The notes under the pieces were generated by a model. That model saw only the letters and a program-made list of their open reading frames with translations. It made no database searches and had not been told where the DNA came from. A stretch of 64,000 nt of DNA. Source: Liolophura sinensis (lineage: Eukaryota; Mollusca; Polyplacophora; Chitonida; Chitonidae). Positions 11,501 through 26,500 of this stretch are shown here, one piece after another (the stretch's first letter is position 1; each line of letters begins with the position of its first letter). The stretch is from contig NC_088295.1 in the NCBI RefSeq assembly GCF_032854445.1, forward strand, positions 70,167,249 through 70,231,248, written 5' to 3'. Position numbers and translations under genes: made by a program.

Positions 11501-14500
11501 TGAACCAGGGTGGGGTGTTTATTAATGTCTGTACACAGGTTTAGCACTAACACATACACTGAACACTGTCTTTATCACTGGGCCCTGGTACACAGCACTC
11601 ACTAAGGAGGGCCAGAATCTCGTTGTGTTGTTGTATGGCCGCAGCCACCAAGTCACGGGGGTCACTGTCCAAATCCAGGCTCAGCTGCTGCATGCAAGAG
11701 AAACCAAAACGCTGGTCAAACTCTGAGCAACCATTCGGTTAGCATACAGGTCAGTTTGAGGGGGCCAACATCCAGAGCACTTGATCTTAACACCTTTCTT
11801 TAGCAAAGACAGAAGTGCACACCATCTCTCAGAAAATACATGTAACACACTGTTAAATGATCACTGTTAAGTGTCCCTTCAAAAAATTTTGACACACAGG
11901 TCCTCATTAAACTATGATGTTCATGGTCATATGTAATAAATTATTTTCCGTTTCACAATAAATCTGTATGAGGATTCCAGATGACTTCCGGTTTTCTGTT
12001 TTAATTTGTAAGACTGTAAAATCAGGGCCCTCTATGTTGAGTCTTTGAACTTTGAAATCAATCCCTTAGTGGGTTTACATGTTTATGTACATAAGTACAT
12101 GAGATTGATATGCACAGTGCTGGGATAGCCATTACAATGTAAAACAGAGATTTAAACTAACCTCAGCTGACAAATGACTTTGGTCTAATGAAACCCCTAG
12201 AATTTCTGCTGCAATCTGTTCTTTTTCTGCTAAAGTCTGACGGAGTTGGTTGTCCGCTCGGCGTAATTTTTCTGTGTGGTGGAATGGGATGCACAAGTTG
12301 TTAGTAAAAGTCAAAACCAGCAGTTTTCAAATGCAAATAAAAAGTCAACATCTTCACATAACATGGAACTGTGGGCATGGAATCAACTATACAAGCTTTG
12401 TACACAAGTTCATTGTCATGTAAGGTTATTGCTTGTGCAAAAGTCTGTAAGGCCAATTATACACAGTTTAGATGACTCATACCTTGCCCAATATTACACT
12501 GCAAAGTTATGAATCAAGACAGCAGACACCCAAGCATGAGGCGTTTCAATTGCATCTACAGGCTTTATTTGCGCAGGCAAAGACAGGTGAAAATATTGCC
12601 TAAATAACATGAATGTGAAAAGTGTTGTTGGTGATAACAATGTACACGCATATATGCTGAGGAGATTGTTCTGTTGTCTAAAAGGCTATAAATTAATGAT
12701 TTTGGCTTCACCACACTTAAGCGATATCTCAGACATACTGTGGCGCACTATGATAATCAGTTATTATCAGGTATGGTTCTCAGAATATCGTACAATGTTG
12801 CTTATGTCCCTTTCCATGTTATCTTTCACATTGTCTTCTGCAAGCCTCTGCCCTTGGCCTGTGATGTGCCCGGATGTGCGCGGTCTCAAAGAATGAGAAA
12901 GCAGCAATCCTGATATTCACACAAAATAACAAGTTGGCTCTAGGTCAGAGGTACTGAAGTGTTATCAGGTTTAAGCACTTTTAACTTAAATGAAAGCGAA
13001 ACTCAAGCTTTACCAAGAAAATAAAATCTCCTGCTTGGTTGACTGGAGATGACTGCAGAGTGCAGTGCAAGGTATGAGTGCAAGGTATGAGTCCACACTA
13101 GACAGAATGACATTTAATTATGAGTGGTATAATGACAAGGATGGTAAATTACAGTTATTGCCACTGATGGCTGCTCGTGACAATGGCAAAAGCATGCAAT
13201 ATATATTGCTCAACCGATATAACAATTTGTCAATGATTTAATGCCAAATTAATTAGTTCATACATGTACAGTGCATAGTACACATCACATTTTCAATATC
13301 TTCATTTCTTAACAACAAACATAGAAGACACAAAAATGTCTTTATCAAACATGTTAACTATATACTCTTAATTACACCAGTACAAAATGTGAAAAGATAC
13401 TAACATGCATAGTTTCCAGTGTGGACAGCATCGACACTGATAATATCTTATACCACACAGTGATCACAATCAATGACCTAAAATTCTGCCCCATGCATTA
13501 TTAACGGCAAATAAACATCATAATACATAACTTCTGGTGCTTTTCCAGCAGAATATCTATCTTCCGAACATACCTAAAATACCTGTCTAAGACCAATAAA
13601 ACTCTCTGAGGGAGGGAGAATGTACAACTTACTAATGGGTGATATTTTCAGTCATTTACCATACACATTAATGTGCTTCATAGACTGGCACGGATTTGTG
13701 CAGAAAAAAACCCCCAAATATTCATTTGATACCACTTAAGGAAAACAACTGTTCCAATTTTACTTCAAGAAACAACACAATGCCACAGAATATAGTGATA
13801 CACAAATAAAATCAATCATCTCACTCCAGGGACTCTAATTACAGGCTACATTGAGGTGGCATACGGGACACTTACAACACTTAAACTATGCACAAGCATT
13901 ACAGTAACATGTAGGTGTTCATGGGGAGGATGTTCCACTGTCTGACCTTTGACTATATACTTTGCATCATTTTTTTTTCTATTATAAATGTGCCAAAATT
14001 TTGTGCTGAAAATCCCAAGACCAAAACCAAAATAATTTCAGACTATGCCTCAAGTGCTGAAACGTTCTCAACAGGGAGTCACAAAACTGTGAAGAAAATA
14101 TTTAAATATTGTATACATATTTGCTGATTGATGAAAACATGGTATGTACTCAAGATCAGTGGCGCATTCGACTCTTGTATTGTGTTTGTTGTCAATATGA
14201 ATATGTGACGTGTTAGCATGCACGTGTGAAAAAAAGATTGAGGACATGCATGGACGGAGAATCAAGAATACATGTTTTTCAGAAACATGCAGTTGTGTGG
14301 AACACCCATCACCAGTACACAAACACCCAAAATTACCACCAGCAAAGCAATATTAGAGAACACTATCGCAAATAAAACGAACAGAATTTGAGAGGTAGGG
14401 ATGAGCCAATATCAATACTCAGTCTTGTTATATGTCAGAAGATCACTTAGCATACAGGTCATCTGCATAAGCCTATTAGTTTGGAGCATGCAGATTTTTT

Positions 14501-17500
14501 TTAATCATCAGTATTTAATTAGAAATGGACAAATGCTATATGTACTGGTTGACAAACTAATACCAAATATACATGTATACTAACAAGCAGGACACAAAAT
14601 CCATGAACAAATAAATATACTTGCTAATAATGTGCATAAAACACATCAAAACTGTTAAAAACCAGAATAATCGCATGTGAATGTGAAAACCTTTTCTACA
14701 AAACAAGAAGCATTCAAATGAAGATCTGCAAGAGCTCAACATCAACAGTAAGTGTAAACATGAAACACCCATGCATAGACCAAATTCTGTCACAAAATCT
14801 CAGAAATAACCCAGCAAAAAACATTTCAATGGTTAGTGAAAGTTGATGTCTTACCTTGTGGAGTCAACACAGGCTCTGCTACAGATATCTCTGGGTCAGT
14901 CACTGTGACATCTTCTGGCTGGATCAGCTGGCTATGGTCTATACCTGATATATGGTCTGATATACCCACCCTCTCCACCCAAGGGTCATCTCTCTCCACC
15001 ACGTTGCTGGCAGAGCAGGGAGTTGGAGATCCTGACACACCTTCAGAGTTCTCCCTACAGGCACCAGAGAAAACTGCTACATACACAAGTGTCTACACAA
15101 CATAGCTATAGGGTTGATGCACTCCGAAAACATATGCAGCCCGATAGTGGTTTACTAACTTCAATGCATTTTACAATGTATATACTTATTCAATGTTCAA
15201 GCCACAGTCCTCAGTGCCATCCCAAAAACCAAGCACTCTACAAAAAGCTGTTTAATTACGGTTTATTTGTTTCTCAAGTACCTCTGGCAAGTTGAGCATA
15301 AAATAGCAAAATGACTTGGCCTAACCTAACCACCACACATGCAGGTCCTTAACAATGCAAAATCTTTCAAAACAAAATGAGTATTTCAGGATAATTATGA
15401 AAGTATTTTAATGATTTTTTAGCATAAACAAAGCTTTTTTTGTGCATGCACCAGTTGATTATATATAAAGGTTCATTCACAAGGTTTAGGATCTTTCATG
15501 AAGCATCCTCCTTAACAGTCCAGCATCCAAAAACATGCACACAGCCATCAGAAAACAAGTAACAATTGTAACAGGTATCTCAATCATTCAACAATAAGTT
15601 GTTATACACGACACATTTGTCCAAAGTTAAATAATACGACGTTTAACTGAGTGAACGAGACAGAGAGAAATGATGATGGACTTATGTCAATTTAAATGGG
15701 TACATTCCTTCATGCTTACAATTGCTTTAGCATGAAGTAGGGGTACACATGAAAAGAAATTTGCTTATTTGTATGCTTTCCTGAACTTGCAGAGTTTCTC
15801 CTTTATATCTAGACAGGTAAAGTTCTACATGCTACAATTTAAAATTCTGAAGAATTGCAAAAGAAGCAAACACTCTACAGTATCCATTCATACAGACACT
15901 GCTCTTGAACAGAGTCATCAGTTAACATGATAAAGAAACTTGTTAGTCACATATATGTAAATGTAGAGAAGAGTCTACAACTATCCTTTGAATGTCAGTG
16001 ATATTATACAATTGTCCACATTTCAAGGCAATGGATCAAATGATTTCAAGGCAATCAATCAAATATTTCCAAGTTATAGTTCCGATAAAGTTAAACGATC
16101 ATGATGGTTTATGTGGCAATATTGTTTTACACACAAATCCCAGCCATCTTCTCAATGGTGTCACACCTTTAAGTAAGTTTCTAGGCAACTGAAAAAGGAG
16201 TTCTCAGTTGTCATCAGGACAAAGTATAACAACCAGGAAACTATAAAGATGGCCACAAGCAACTAGTTTGTTTTATGTAAAAATGTGAAAAATGATTCCT
16301 CTTTTATTGATGCTGTTCCACTATCCAAGTTTGAAGGCAATCATGTAAAAAGTTACCAACTTATAGCCTGTACCCTGATTACAGGATAAAATGATGGAAT
16401 GGCAGAGTGTGCTAATCTCTCAGTTAAAAGTCATCCTACTAGTTCCCAGTGGGGGACATAAAGGTGATGGAAAGGTTCAAGGGGAAGAGTAAAATACACA
16501 ACGGTGAAGGGGGAAAGGGGAAGTTTCTCAACTGGATACCTATGCTATTCCACACTTTTTGACACAAGGCATTTCTACCAATACACATAACTGACAGCTG
16601 GACACTGTTGTGATGCATTTACCGTGGCTTCTTTCGGTGTCCATGGCGGGTGATAATTTGTGGGCGGACAACTGTGATCTGATCTTGTCGATGTGTCTGA
16701 ATATCGGGCAATAAGCCATGCACTTCTTGCTCATGGTTAGTACAGGGATCTGCAGGATTATTATTATGCTTAACCCACCTACAAGCAAAACTGGAAAAGT
16801 AAAATTCTGATCTACAACCTGAGTGAACTTAAGAATGTAGATAAGAACCACCACAGCATGGAACTAATTTAACAAGAAAAAAGCCAATCTGTATCACTGA
16901 AGAATTCAACACACTAAAAATCAAAAATGCATAAATCTTCAAATCATTCCACATAATTTTAGGGTTTAGATTTTGAGTTCTGATTTTCTCAGTCCAACCA
17001 ATTGTTTTTCAATCGAGAACAGAGTGCAATGTATGCATCCAAAGAGACCTAACTCCAGACTTTTTCTTTATAAATTCATGTACATAATCTGTGTATATGC
17101 CACAAATCAATTGTGCAAAGTCAGCACAATGCTGGCGAGAGAGGGGAATGACAAAAGACTGTAAGCAAGAGGGCAAGCTTAAACAGCATACAGCCAGCAC
17201 AGAATCTGTTTGGCCAACCAGTTTACTCGTAATTATCCCCATGCTGTATATGGATAATTTGTAAGCCAGAAAATACAGAACATCTCTGTTATATACAGAT
17301 AAACTTAGTTTACAAGAAAAAACTGCAGTAACCATATTAGTAACTTTGGTTTGTATAGTTGACTTTTTCCCTAAGCAGCAGTTATCTATCTAATCTACAA
17401 TATCAATGAAGTCTCTTAGAGTTACACTGAGTATATGTTGTGTACATATGTGATTAGCAGGCAGAAAAGGACAGGAAGTACATGTTGGTCAACTTAGAGG

Positions 17501-20500
17501 TTAAATAGGCTGTTTACCTTCAACAATCACTGATATATTCTTATGCAATCACATGTAGCAACAGAGCTTACATTCTATATTTAACAGAAAGTGTGAAAAT
17601 AAATCCATCTTTATTCACAAAACAGCCTTGTTTAACCTCATTACTAGATAGACAGTACTCTACAAAGGAAGAGAAAGAACATGCCAGCACGCCAGTACAT
17701 GCAGCATTATTCCTCGCCACTACACGGACATACAAACACCACATAAACAGGAGCATGAAGTCACACATAGATGACACATAATGCACTGAGTTCCTGCCAC
17801 TCTTCACCGAAGTGGTCAAAGCAGCATGATTTTCTGATTTAAAATCTGGACAGATACATACAGCATACAGACACTCTATGATACGTACAACAAGGATTCA
17901 TCTAAGACACTGGGACTGACATTAGGAGTGACTACTAGGTTAAGCGCTGGTATGGACAGTGACAGGCAGCTACATGTATAACAGTGGCTATAGGCAGTCA
18001 AAACAGTACGATTTTCTGACTCTGCACGAAACATGGATGGCCAGATGTACAGTCTACTGGTGCAGTAACGATTAGAAAATACACAATCATCTAAGGTTGC
18101 TAAACTTGACATCAACGAAGTGATTAAGAAGCAAACTGTATGGTTATTCTGAACCATTAACTGGGAAGGGATACACACTTGAACATCAATGTGTACACTG
18201 AGATGTGCAATATGTATATACACATTTTTTTTTATCCTGTAATATAAAGCAAAAGATTACAAAGAGAAAGCTATTCAATACACTAGTAATACACATGTAG
18301 CACAATGCTGGGGCGAGGATCTTACCCAGAGCCCTCTCTCTGTCGGTCTGGGCTGGTGATCTGGGGACGTATCTCTGTGATTTGTTCAGATTCTCGCTGC
18401 CTTGACTGGTTATCCTGGTTTGAGCTGTTGTCTTTCTGACTGTGGAGGTCATTCTTCGGGTTCTTATATGACTCACACGCGTCAGTGATATGTTTGAACC
18501 ACCTGCAAAGTTACAGTCCAGATACAAATATTATTATATTACAGTTCACACCATGCACGTGTACAAATGCTGGAGACAGAATTTGAAATGCATAAAACAG
18601 TTAACAATATACCAATTTGAGCAAGAAATCTCTGTACAAGTTATGAACACTGAACAAGGTTGTTTTCCAAACATGTCTGCACACTGCCATCAATAACGGG
18701 TAGCAGGAGAGAGCCAACAGCCCACAACAACTACTCTGCTTGAGCTCTGCACGATTACAGTTCACAGTACACATACATGTAAGCATCCCCGCACCAAATT
18801 TGGTTGTATCAATGCTTTTACCTGAGCAGTCTACTCTGTTTCTTGGGTTTCTTGTCCAGCTGTTCAGAAGCCATATCTGAGAGAAGTTAGGACAAGACAA
18901 TATGGACAATGTGTCTATCGAGGTGGCAAGTTTGCAGTACCCATTACTGGCAGCATCAGAACTCCTTGCAAAGCTGCTGGCTTTATCTCCCTTGCCACCA
19001 CCACACCGTATGTACCACTGCATGCACTCTGAACAGCTCTATTTATGTACTTCCACCAACACAACCCTGCCAGATACAGCTCAAATTGTTTTCAGACAGC
19101 CCTCAATGCTCAGGCTGTTCAAGAACACGGTCTGTATATGTCTGGTTAAATTTCCTGTAAACCTCATCAGCACATCCTGTCTCAGCTACCTCAGTTAACA
19201 TTATAAAAAATGCCCAACCAAATTCCATTACGGCATCAGCTACCATCCAAGTATGTAATACTGGTAACCATAGCAACAACTAAAGAGAAAAAATAGAGAA
19301 TATACCAGAAACAGTGCCCTTACTTTACAGTGTTCAAAACCATTAATGTACAAAACAGAACAGCAGGAAAGCCCAAATGCAGCTGTCTGATAAAGCATCT
19401 GACAGGAAGCTCTCATCCTGTGTAACCAAACCTTTGTAACAACTCAAGGCTAGACAGTTTCAACAAGTACGTGCTCAACCCTATCTAATAATCAGTTGTT
19501 GTAATCATCTGGCTGGCTGCCTCACCTAACCACCAACGATTTGTTCAACACACAGAGAAAAAAACACCAATAACCCATGAGTGTGAAGTCTGGAAAGTTT
19601 TCTCCCCAGTAACTGACTTTTTCACTGATTTACATATACAGTTAGATAAATTCTAATTAATTACAGATAAAACCAAAAGGTAATAGCTTTGGAGCCTGCA
19701 TGAAGAGGTCTAACAGTAGGGCTGTAACCAGACTGTAAGATACCCATTAATTCTCTTTTTTGAGCCTGGTTATCCAACATAAACATTTTCTCATAGAGTA
19801 AAGTGAAGTGAGTATGACCTATTCCACTCTACATATTTTTCATGCAGAAATGCACTCTGTTTTATAGGGCACAAGAGATAATAATGGGCGGCTGTATTTG
19901 CTGTGCGTAGTGCATGAAATGTTACAGAGCAATTAGGCCTGCACATCCCGAGGTATCATTTCGTGCCATATACAATGTACTCCTCAGAGAGGTTGGGATC
20001 AGGATTACCCTATGCACTGCTGTTTGCTCACAAACTGATACATGTATGCAAACATACACATATATCTGTACAGTGGTTGTTAACACACATGCTGTGTGAT
20101 TAGACTGATCATTCTATACATGTGTCCACTCACCAATAGGCGAAGTTTTGGCAATATTAAATGTTTCTGTGATTGAACAGCCAATACTTCCCAAAGCTCT
20201 TCAAAAGCTAATAATTTTGACTCCCACACAGGTAGTGTTTACCAGATTAAGTTACCCTTTAGATCTGTGCATCAGCTGTACTGTCTGGAAGATTCAGCTG
20301 CACTTCTGGCAACTAAATATTTCTGACACCATTTTTGATCTTATCTCTGATCTTAAATGCCAAAGAGCAAAAAATCCATTTACGCACAAATAAACCAATC
20401 TAAACTGGTCTATAAATTTTAAGGCACATAGTAACTTGTAGTTTCTGAAGCTGCAATATTTGTTATATTAACTCGTACTTAACTTTCACATACACAAACA

Positions 20501-23500
20501 GAATTTCATAACAATCTCAGTTTCAAAAAGTGGCATATTATTTCAGGAAAGAGTGGCAAACCTCTTAAACTTAGAAGAATAAAGCCTCCAGCACACTGCT
20601 GGACAGTTGAGTTTCCCCTACAAGACTTAATATAGAAAGGAATTGTGCTTATGATAATACATGTTGAAATATCAAATGTCTCTTACCGTTTCCTGTCTTC
20701 AGATGACGAAGACACCAGCTCATAAATCTGGGGCTTCAAGTTGGGGTTGCTCACCAAGAAAAAAGCTTTTTTATCTGAAAGCAAAAAATTTGTTGATTGC
20801 ATAAATAGAGGTCAGTTCAGGCTTAAATTTGGGGCTAATTTCAGAAACTAATCATTCCTTATTCAGATAATTCACAATGCAAGTGAGAAAATTTTCAGTT
20901 TTATTCAAAAGTATATGTGAAACACAGTTCATCCATTTCAGATTATATGCATGTCTTATGGAGTTTAGAATGAGATTGGTACATGCTATTTACAAAGTGT
21001 ATTTTTTCCCTTCTGGTCCCAGTGTACTTGTTATAAAGGAGTGCACTTTCTGGGAATAACACATGTTCTAGTGCTGAAAATAAGCCGTTTTAGTGTTTCA
21101 AATTAGTAGCCTCTGTCAGGCATTTAATTCAGGTGTTAGGCTGAATGATCTGGACAGCTGACATGCATGTATTTTGCTACATGTAGCTCAGACATCACTG
21201 CTGAAAAGCTGTCCAATTTGCAGCACCATAATATGGGGTACCCTTGCAAAGTCCATTTCAAACAACCATCAAACCGTTACTGTCTTCTCTACATAAAGAA
21301 TGGACCTCTGAAGTAGTGCTATAGTGCTAGTCCAGACAAACCTCTATCTAATATGGCATTATTTACCCTCAGAAACTGCAGGGAACCAAACTGAATGTAC
21401 ATGTATTCACACAAGCAAAAGGAACACATACGCACAGTAATCACTTTCATTGCTAAGTAAGAAACTGTGCATTTTAATAATCATAAGTACTTATCTTGCC
21501 GTAAAGCGAAAAAGTCTGTAGGCCTATATACTGGTAAGTGTTCAGAAATAAAATGAAACATAAGGCATTTAGAGAACACCTGTCTTTCAATATTATTGTT
21601 AAGATCTTGCCATTACATCAACAAGAAAGGTCAAACTTATTAGACTGTCATAAATATGATGAATAAAAATTGTAAGGCACTGACTCTGTATGTAACAGAG
21701 TTGTAAATCGTTGCTGTGGTAAAAGACTTCAGTGAAGGCAGTTTTCTTTGATATGCAAATTGCAAATTGCATTTAGCAATCCTTGTACTATGGGTGGCAA
21801 TTGCAACCGTGTGAATGGCCAAGCAAATGTTCAGCTTTGGTAAAAAATCTTCAGTGTGGGGAGTATGTGCACCAACTTGTATGCAAATTGCTATCCATGA
21901 TTTGGCTCTCTGGGTACTATGGGTGGCGAATGCAATCATATGATTGGTTGAGCAAATACTCAGCTGACTATAGTCCCTGCCTATGAGGATGGTTTACACA
22001 TTCCACTGCAGCCTAGCAAGGCACATGCACTGGCCAGTGTCACAGGCTCCAAGTAATAACATAGCTGTGGGAAGTTCTCTAAAGACAATGCGTATGTCTA
22101 AAAATGAAGTAAACTTTGATACTGTACAAATCTTGTAATGTGGCCAGAGAGACAAAAAGATTCTGTTGGTATGTGTTTGCATAAAAAGCTGTACCCATAT
22201 ATGAAGAACTTATTGAAATTTGTGTTTACAGAAGAGCCGAATGAGTCCACAACACAGAAAAATGATGACAAATCTGGTAAAATAGCAAGAGGAACATGGT
22301 TATCAACAACCTTCTTGTTCTCCTGCCTCTAGATAGGCCTGTGCATAAAACTTGTAGCCCTATAAGAAAGTTATCTTGATTACAAGAAGTAAGTAAATTT
22401 GGTGATGTCCTTAAATCTTGAGAATAATAGTCACAGAAACCAGTTTTACCAGAATTTGTAGCCCTGCCTGGAGGCTTTCTTGAGAAAGTCAAGTTTATAT
22501 AACTGGTAAATTATTACATTGAAAGTCAATCAAAATGACCAAATAACTTTCACACAGCCAATGAAACTAATACCTATAAAAAAAGTTCAACATTTCATCA
22601 GTAGGCCCTATGTAGATGTACACACCTTCCATCACTTCTTAAACATGAGAGCGACAAAAAACATAACAAAAAAACTTTCTATTTCTGTATGTTGGAGCTA
22701 AGAAGAAAACTTAACCTTTAAACCATACATGAGTGCCCATTGTCCAGGAGCTCAAAAAGCTTATCCTTCCACCTGAGTATGGACATTTACACACCATACC
22801 TTTATGGACGGGAGCTTAAAAAAGCTTAAAGGATACAGGAAACACTTTGGTTTTATTTCTTATAATGTGCAGATTATGATGTGTAATAACATAACAGTAG
22901 AAACAAATTTTTCAACTTTTGCTTTGGAAGGTAAAAATGGCTTCAAAAGTACAGTTTTCTTAAGGCCCCCAAGGTCAATCTGAAGATTAAGTAGCTTGCA
23001 GCGGTGATGTCAACCATGATACCTCTTTAAAAAGAACTCTGTGGTGGACTGGCTGAATGGGGATGGGGGGGGTATGGGAAACCGACCAAATGGGGTTGGG
23101 TGTATGGGGTGCGAATGGGGATGCTGGCTGAAAGGAGGCATGCAGTATCTGGGTACATGTCACCTTGCACACACTGTAGTGACATGATTCGCCGGGCTCC
23201 AGGCTCTTCAGGGGTGTTCACCGAGTTCCGACCAAGATCAACAATGACATATTTTCTGAAAATTCTCTGCCCGTTGACGGAAAATATGCATAATATACAC
23301 AGGTAATGAACAGGTATTAAAATACCTCCAAAAATGAAATTTTTTTGAACACTAATTCCGTGACATAATTTTCTTCATTTGGCATAGAGACATAATTTTT
23401 GTTTTAGAATTCCTTTTCATGTATCCTTTACCCTTCCAAATGAGTAAGTACATTTACACAGCACTCCATAGACCAATAAAAATAATAAGAGATAATAATA

Positions 23501-26500
23501 AAAAAAAAAGCTTAACTTTCAATCCATGTATAAGAGTCCATTATACAGGAGTTAAAAATACAAAACTTGACTGGACACTGACACTTTCCCTGTCTTTCAC
23601 AACACCTCTCCCTACTTTGTACGGACAAGTTAAACAGGTTTATGATCCTGAATAAGCACATATCACAAGGGAAATGAACAAGATCAAACAATACTCGTAC
23701 ACCTATTCTTCAAGAACACATCAGAGTTCAGGTGAACCCAATTTATACAGCAGGTATAAGGTTGACATTGGCAATCTAGATACCATGGCAACAGCAGAAA
23801 GGCATAACATATGTTTAGCTCTCACCAAAAATTGAAACTGTGTACTTGTATATATGCAAATCAGTTAGAGTAGCTGCCTCAGACATTGGTTACAACGGTA
23901 ACTTCGAAAACAGACAAACAAAAAAAAAAACCTCTGACAAACCTTGGCGGTGGCATGTAGAAGTTAGCAGAAAATTAGCAGAAACTCACCAGTGGCTACA
24001 TTGCGTGTTAGGAGATTGGTCAGTCTGATGACAGGACTGTGTGTGTCCTTGGTGTCGTCCTTCCCAGCGACCACGGGACTCTTTAATGTACTCTGGCACT
24101 TAAGAACAAGGCGGTCGTCCTGCTTTTGTAACAAGACCAGGATGTCTTCCAGTAAAACAACATGGAGATCTATCTGTTTATTTCGACTCAGTCGCCACGA
24201 AAGCATTCCATCATGAACCAGTTTCCTTTTGGTCAGATCTAAATTCTGCGAGATAATGGAACAGGAGACAAGAAATCAGATTTCACATTTTCAAGAAATG
24301 TTTCATGGATTCAATTAAATTAGGCAATAATTCAGTGAAGTTCTTAATTCACTGCATATTAAATAAATATGAAACACCACGTCTTAAATTAATTGTTACG
24401 TTAGAAGAATATTTTACTTATACTTGTATGAAATCTATAGTGCCTATAGCAAACCATCAGCCCTTGGCAAATAAATGATAAACATTCTGACATGTATGAT
24501 GTACATTTCCTCCTTGATAGCAAGTTACATATACATGTATGGCACACTGGTGAAAGGTAAGTGATCTCCAACAGGCTTCAGGCAACACTACCTATTGAAA
24601 TGGACCTATAAGCGGCACCTATTACTTCTGCGTTTGGAAGACCAAAACAGGATGTTAATTGATGCATATGTATGTGGTTTGACAAGTTTTATCTGATTTA
24701 CTCTGGTTTTGTTATGTGATGTGTCAATGGGCTCCATTTCACAAAATTCTATTTGATTATGACTGTGGATGATTTCTAGATCTATACCAAAAGTGTGACA
24801 TACCGTAACATCATTGGGCAGGAATTCCCACCAAATAGAACTTCTAAGAATCAAAAGTAACTGAATCTAGTGTGTCCAATCAATTCACATCAATGTCCAA
24901 TGAAAGACGGAATGCCAAGGGAAAATCTATTTTGGTTGAATGCAAATCTATGTGATTTAGATAAAGCCTTATTAGGTATGTCAACAGCATTATTGCCATC
25001 AGGTCCTGGAGAACAGTGGAGGTAGATGTGGGTTGAACCAACAAAGTGTCTCTAGCAATCGCAGATTTTAGAAGGTTCAAAATATAAGATTCAAAATGTT
25101 TCCGAAAAACAAAACATAATACCAACCTTATATTCTAAAGCATCTGGATTATTAGAGTTCTCGAAGGGTCTTCGGTCTACCCTTTTGTTGATTTCCACCA
25201 ATCGCTGATGATTTTCACATTCACGCACTGCTTGATTAACATAATCTAAAATACTTTTACTCCGCTTTAGAGCCCGCTCTAATCTGGAATAGTCTTCTGA
25301 ATTGGCTGAAAAGAGGAATAGATAAGTGTAAGACATTGGTTCACCTTTATTGTATGATTAATAAATAATTAGCTGTGCTATAAAAGAATGATAAAATCTG
25401 AACAGAGTTGTCAAAAGAAGACCACAATCTAAAAAGCAACAGGCAACACAGAAAACCTCTCATGTCCCTAGCCAGTCGCAGTCATAAACGTGTGTCCAGA
25501 GACTAAATACACTGCCAGCTAGCATTCTGTTTGCTATAGAACAACAGAATACAAGTCAACTTTAATAATCAGATTGCTGTCTATTTACGAACGACAGTGC
25601 ATTCGAACATACACATATCTCCATGATTATGCTTAAACTAAAGAGGCCAGTTTTCAAACCTTCATAAATCACACTGTTTTCATGGAGAACAATGGTTCAA
25701 TAATTGTTATTAATCTTACAGAGATTAATCATGATGTTCACATCAGAGAAAACAAAACAAACAGAACTTAAACTGAAGCCATTCATTTTCAGCGTAAAAC
25801 TGTTCAGAATGATTAAATTTTTAGTACAGCAAAAACAATACTTACTCTGAGTGTATTTCATTAAATTTTCAATTAGAAGAGGATATTTTGTTAAACGCTG
25901 AAAAGCTGTCGGAATTAAGTCTTTCAACTGAAGCCTACGGCATAAGGGATTACTCTCAGCTTCCTGCAAACACACAAAAAACGTTGGGGTAATTCTTGAT
26001 GTGACAGTGTCTTGCAAAAATACATTTTCATTAAAGTGAAAGAATGTCACAATATCAACATTTAGTCTCACATGCCCCTTTCCAGTGAGCATAAAAACAG
26101 CGCTACAACAGTTTAACACTGTCCTCATCATGAATCTCTTGTATTCTCAGAGAATCCAACTTTGTGAAGCCACTGAACTATGCTTTTTAAGTGCAAACTA
26201 ATAAATTAAACCAGGAATAAATGGCTGACCATTAAAATGAAAGAAATCATCTGGTAATTAAGTGTTTGTGTATTGAAATGTTATACTTACAGCTAGAAGT
26301 CTGGAAAATTTTTCATCACGTCTTTGTTTGATTCTTAATTGTTCTAAGGCATAGGATTGGTTTCGACAAAAAATAGCACAGCCTTCTCGAAACTCACTCC
26401 CTGCTTCACCATCAAACTGTTGACAAAAGAAAAAGGGACAATACACATAAATCTCAATAAAACTGCTGTTTACGCAAAATAAGTTATAGTTCCACTGTCT

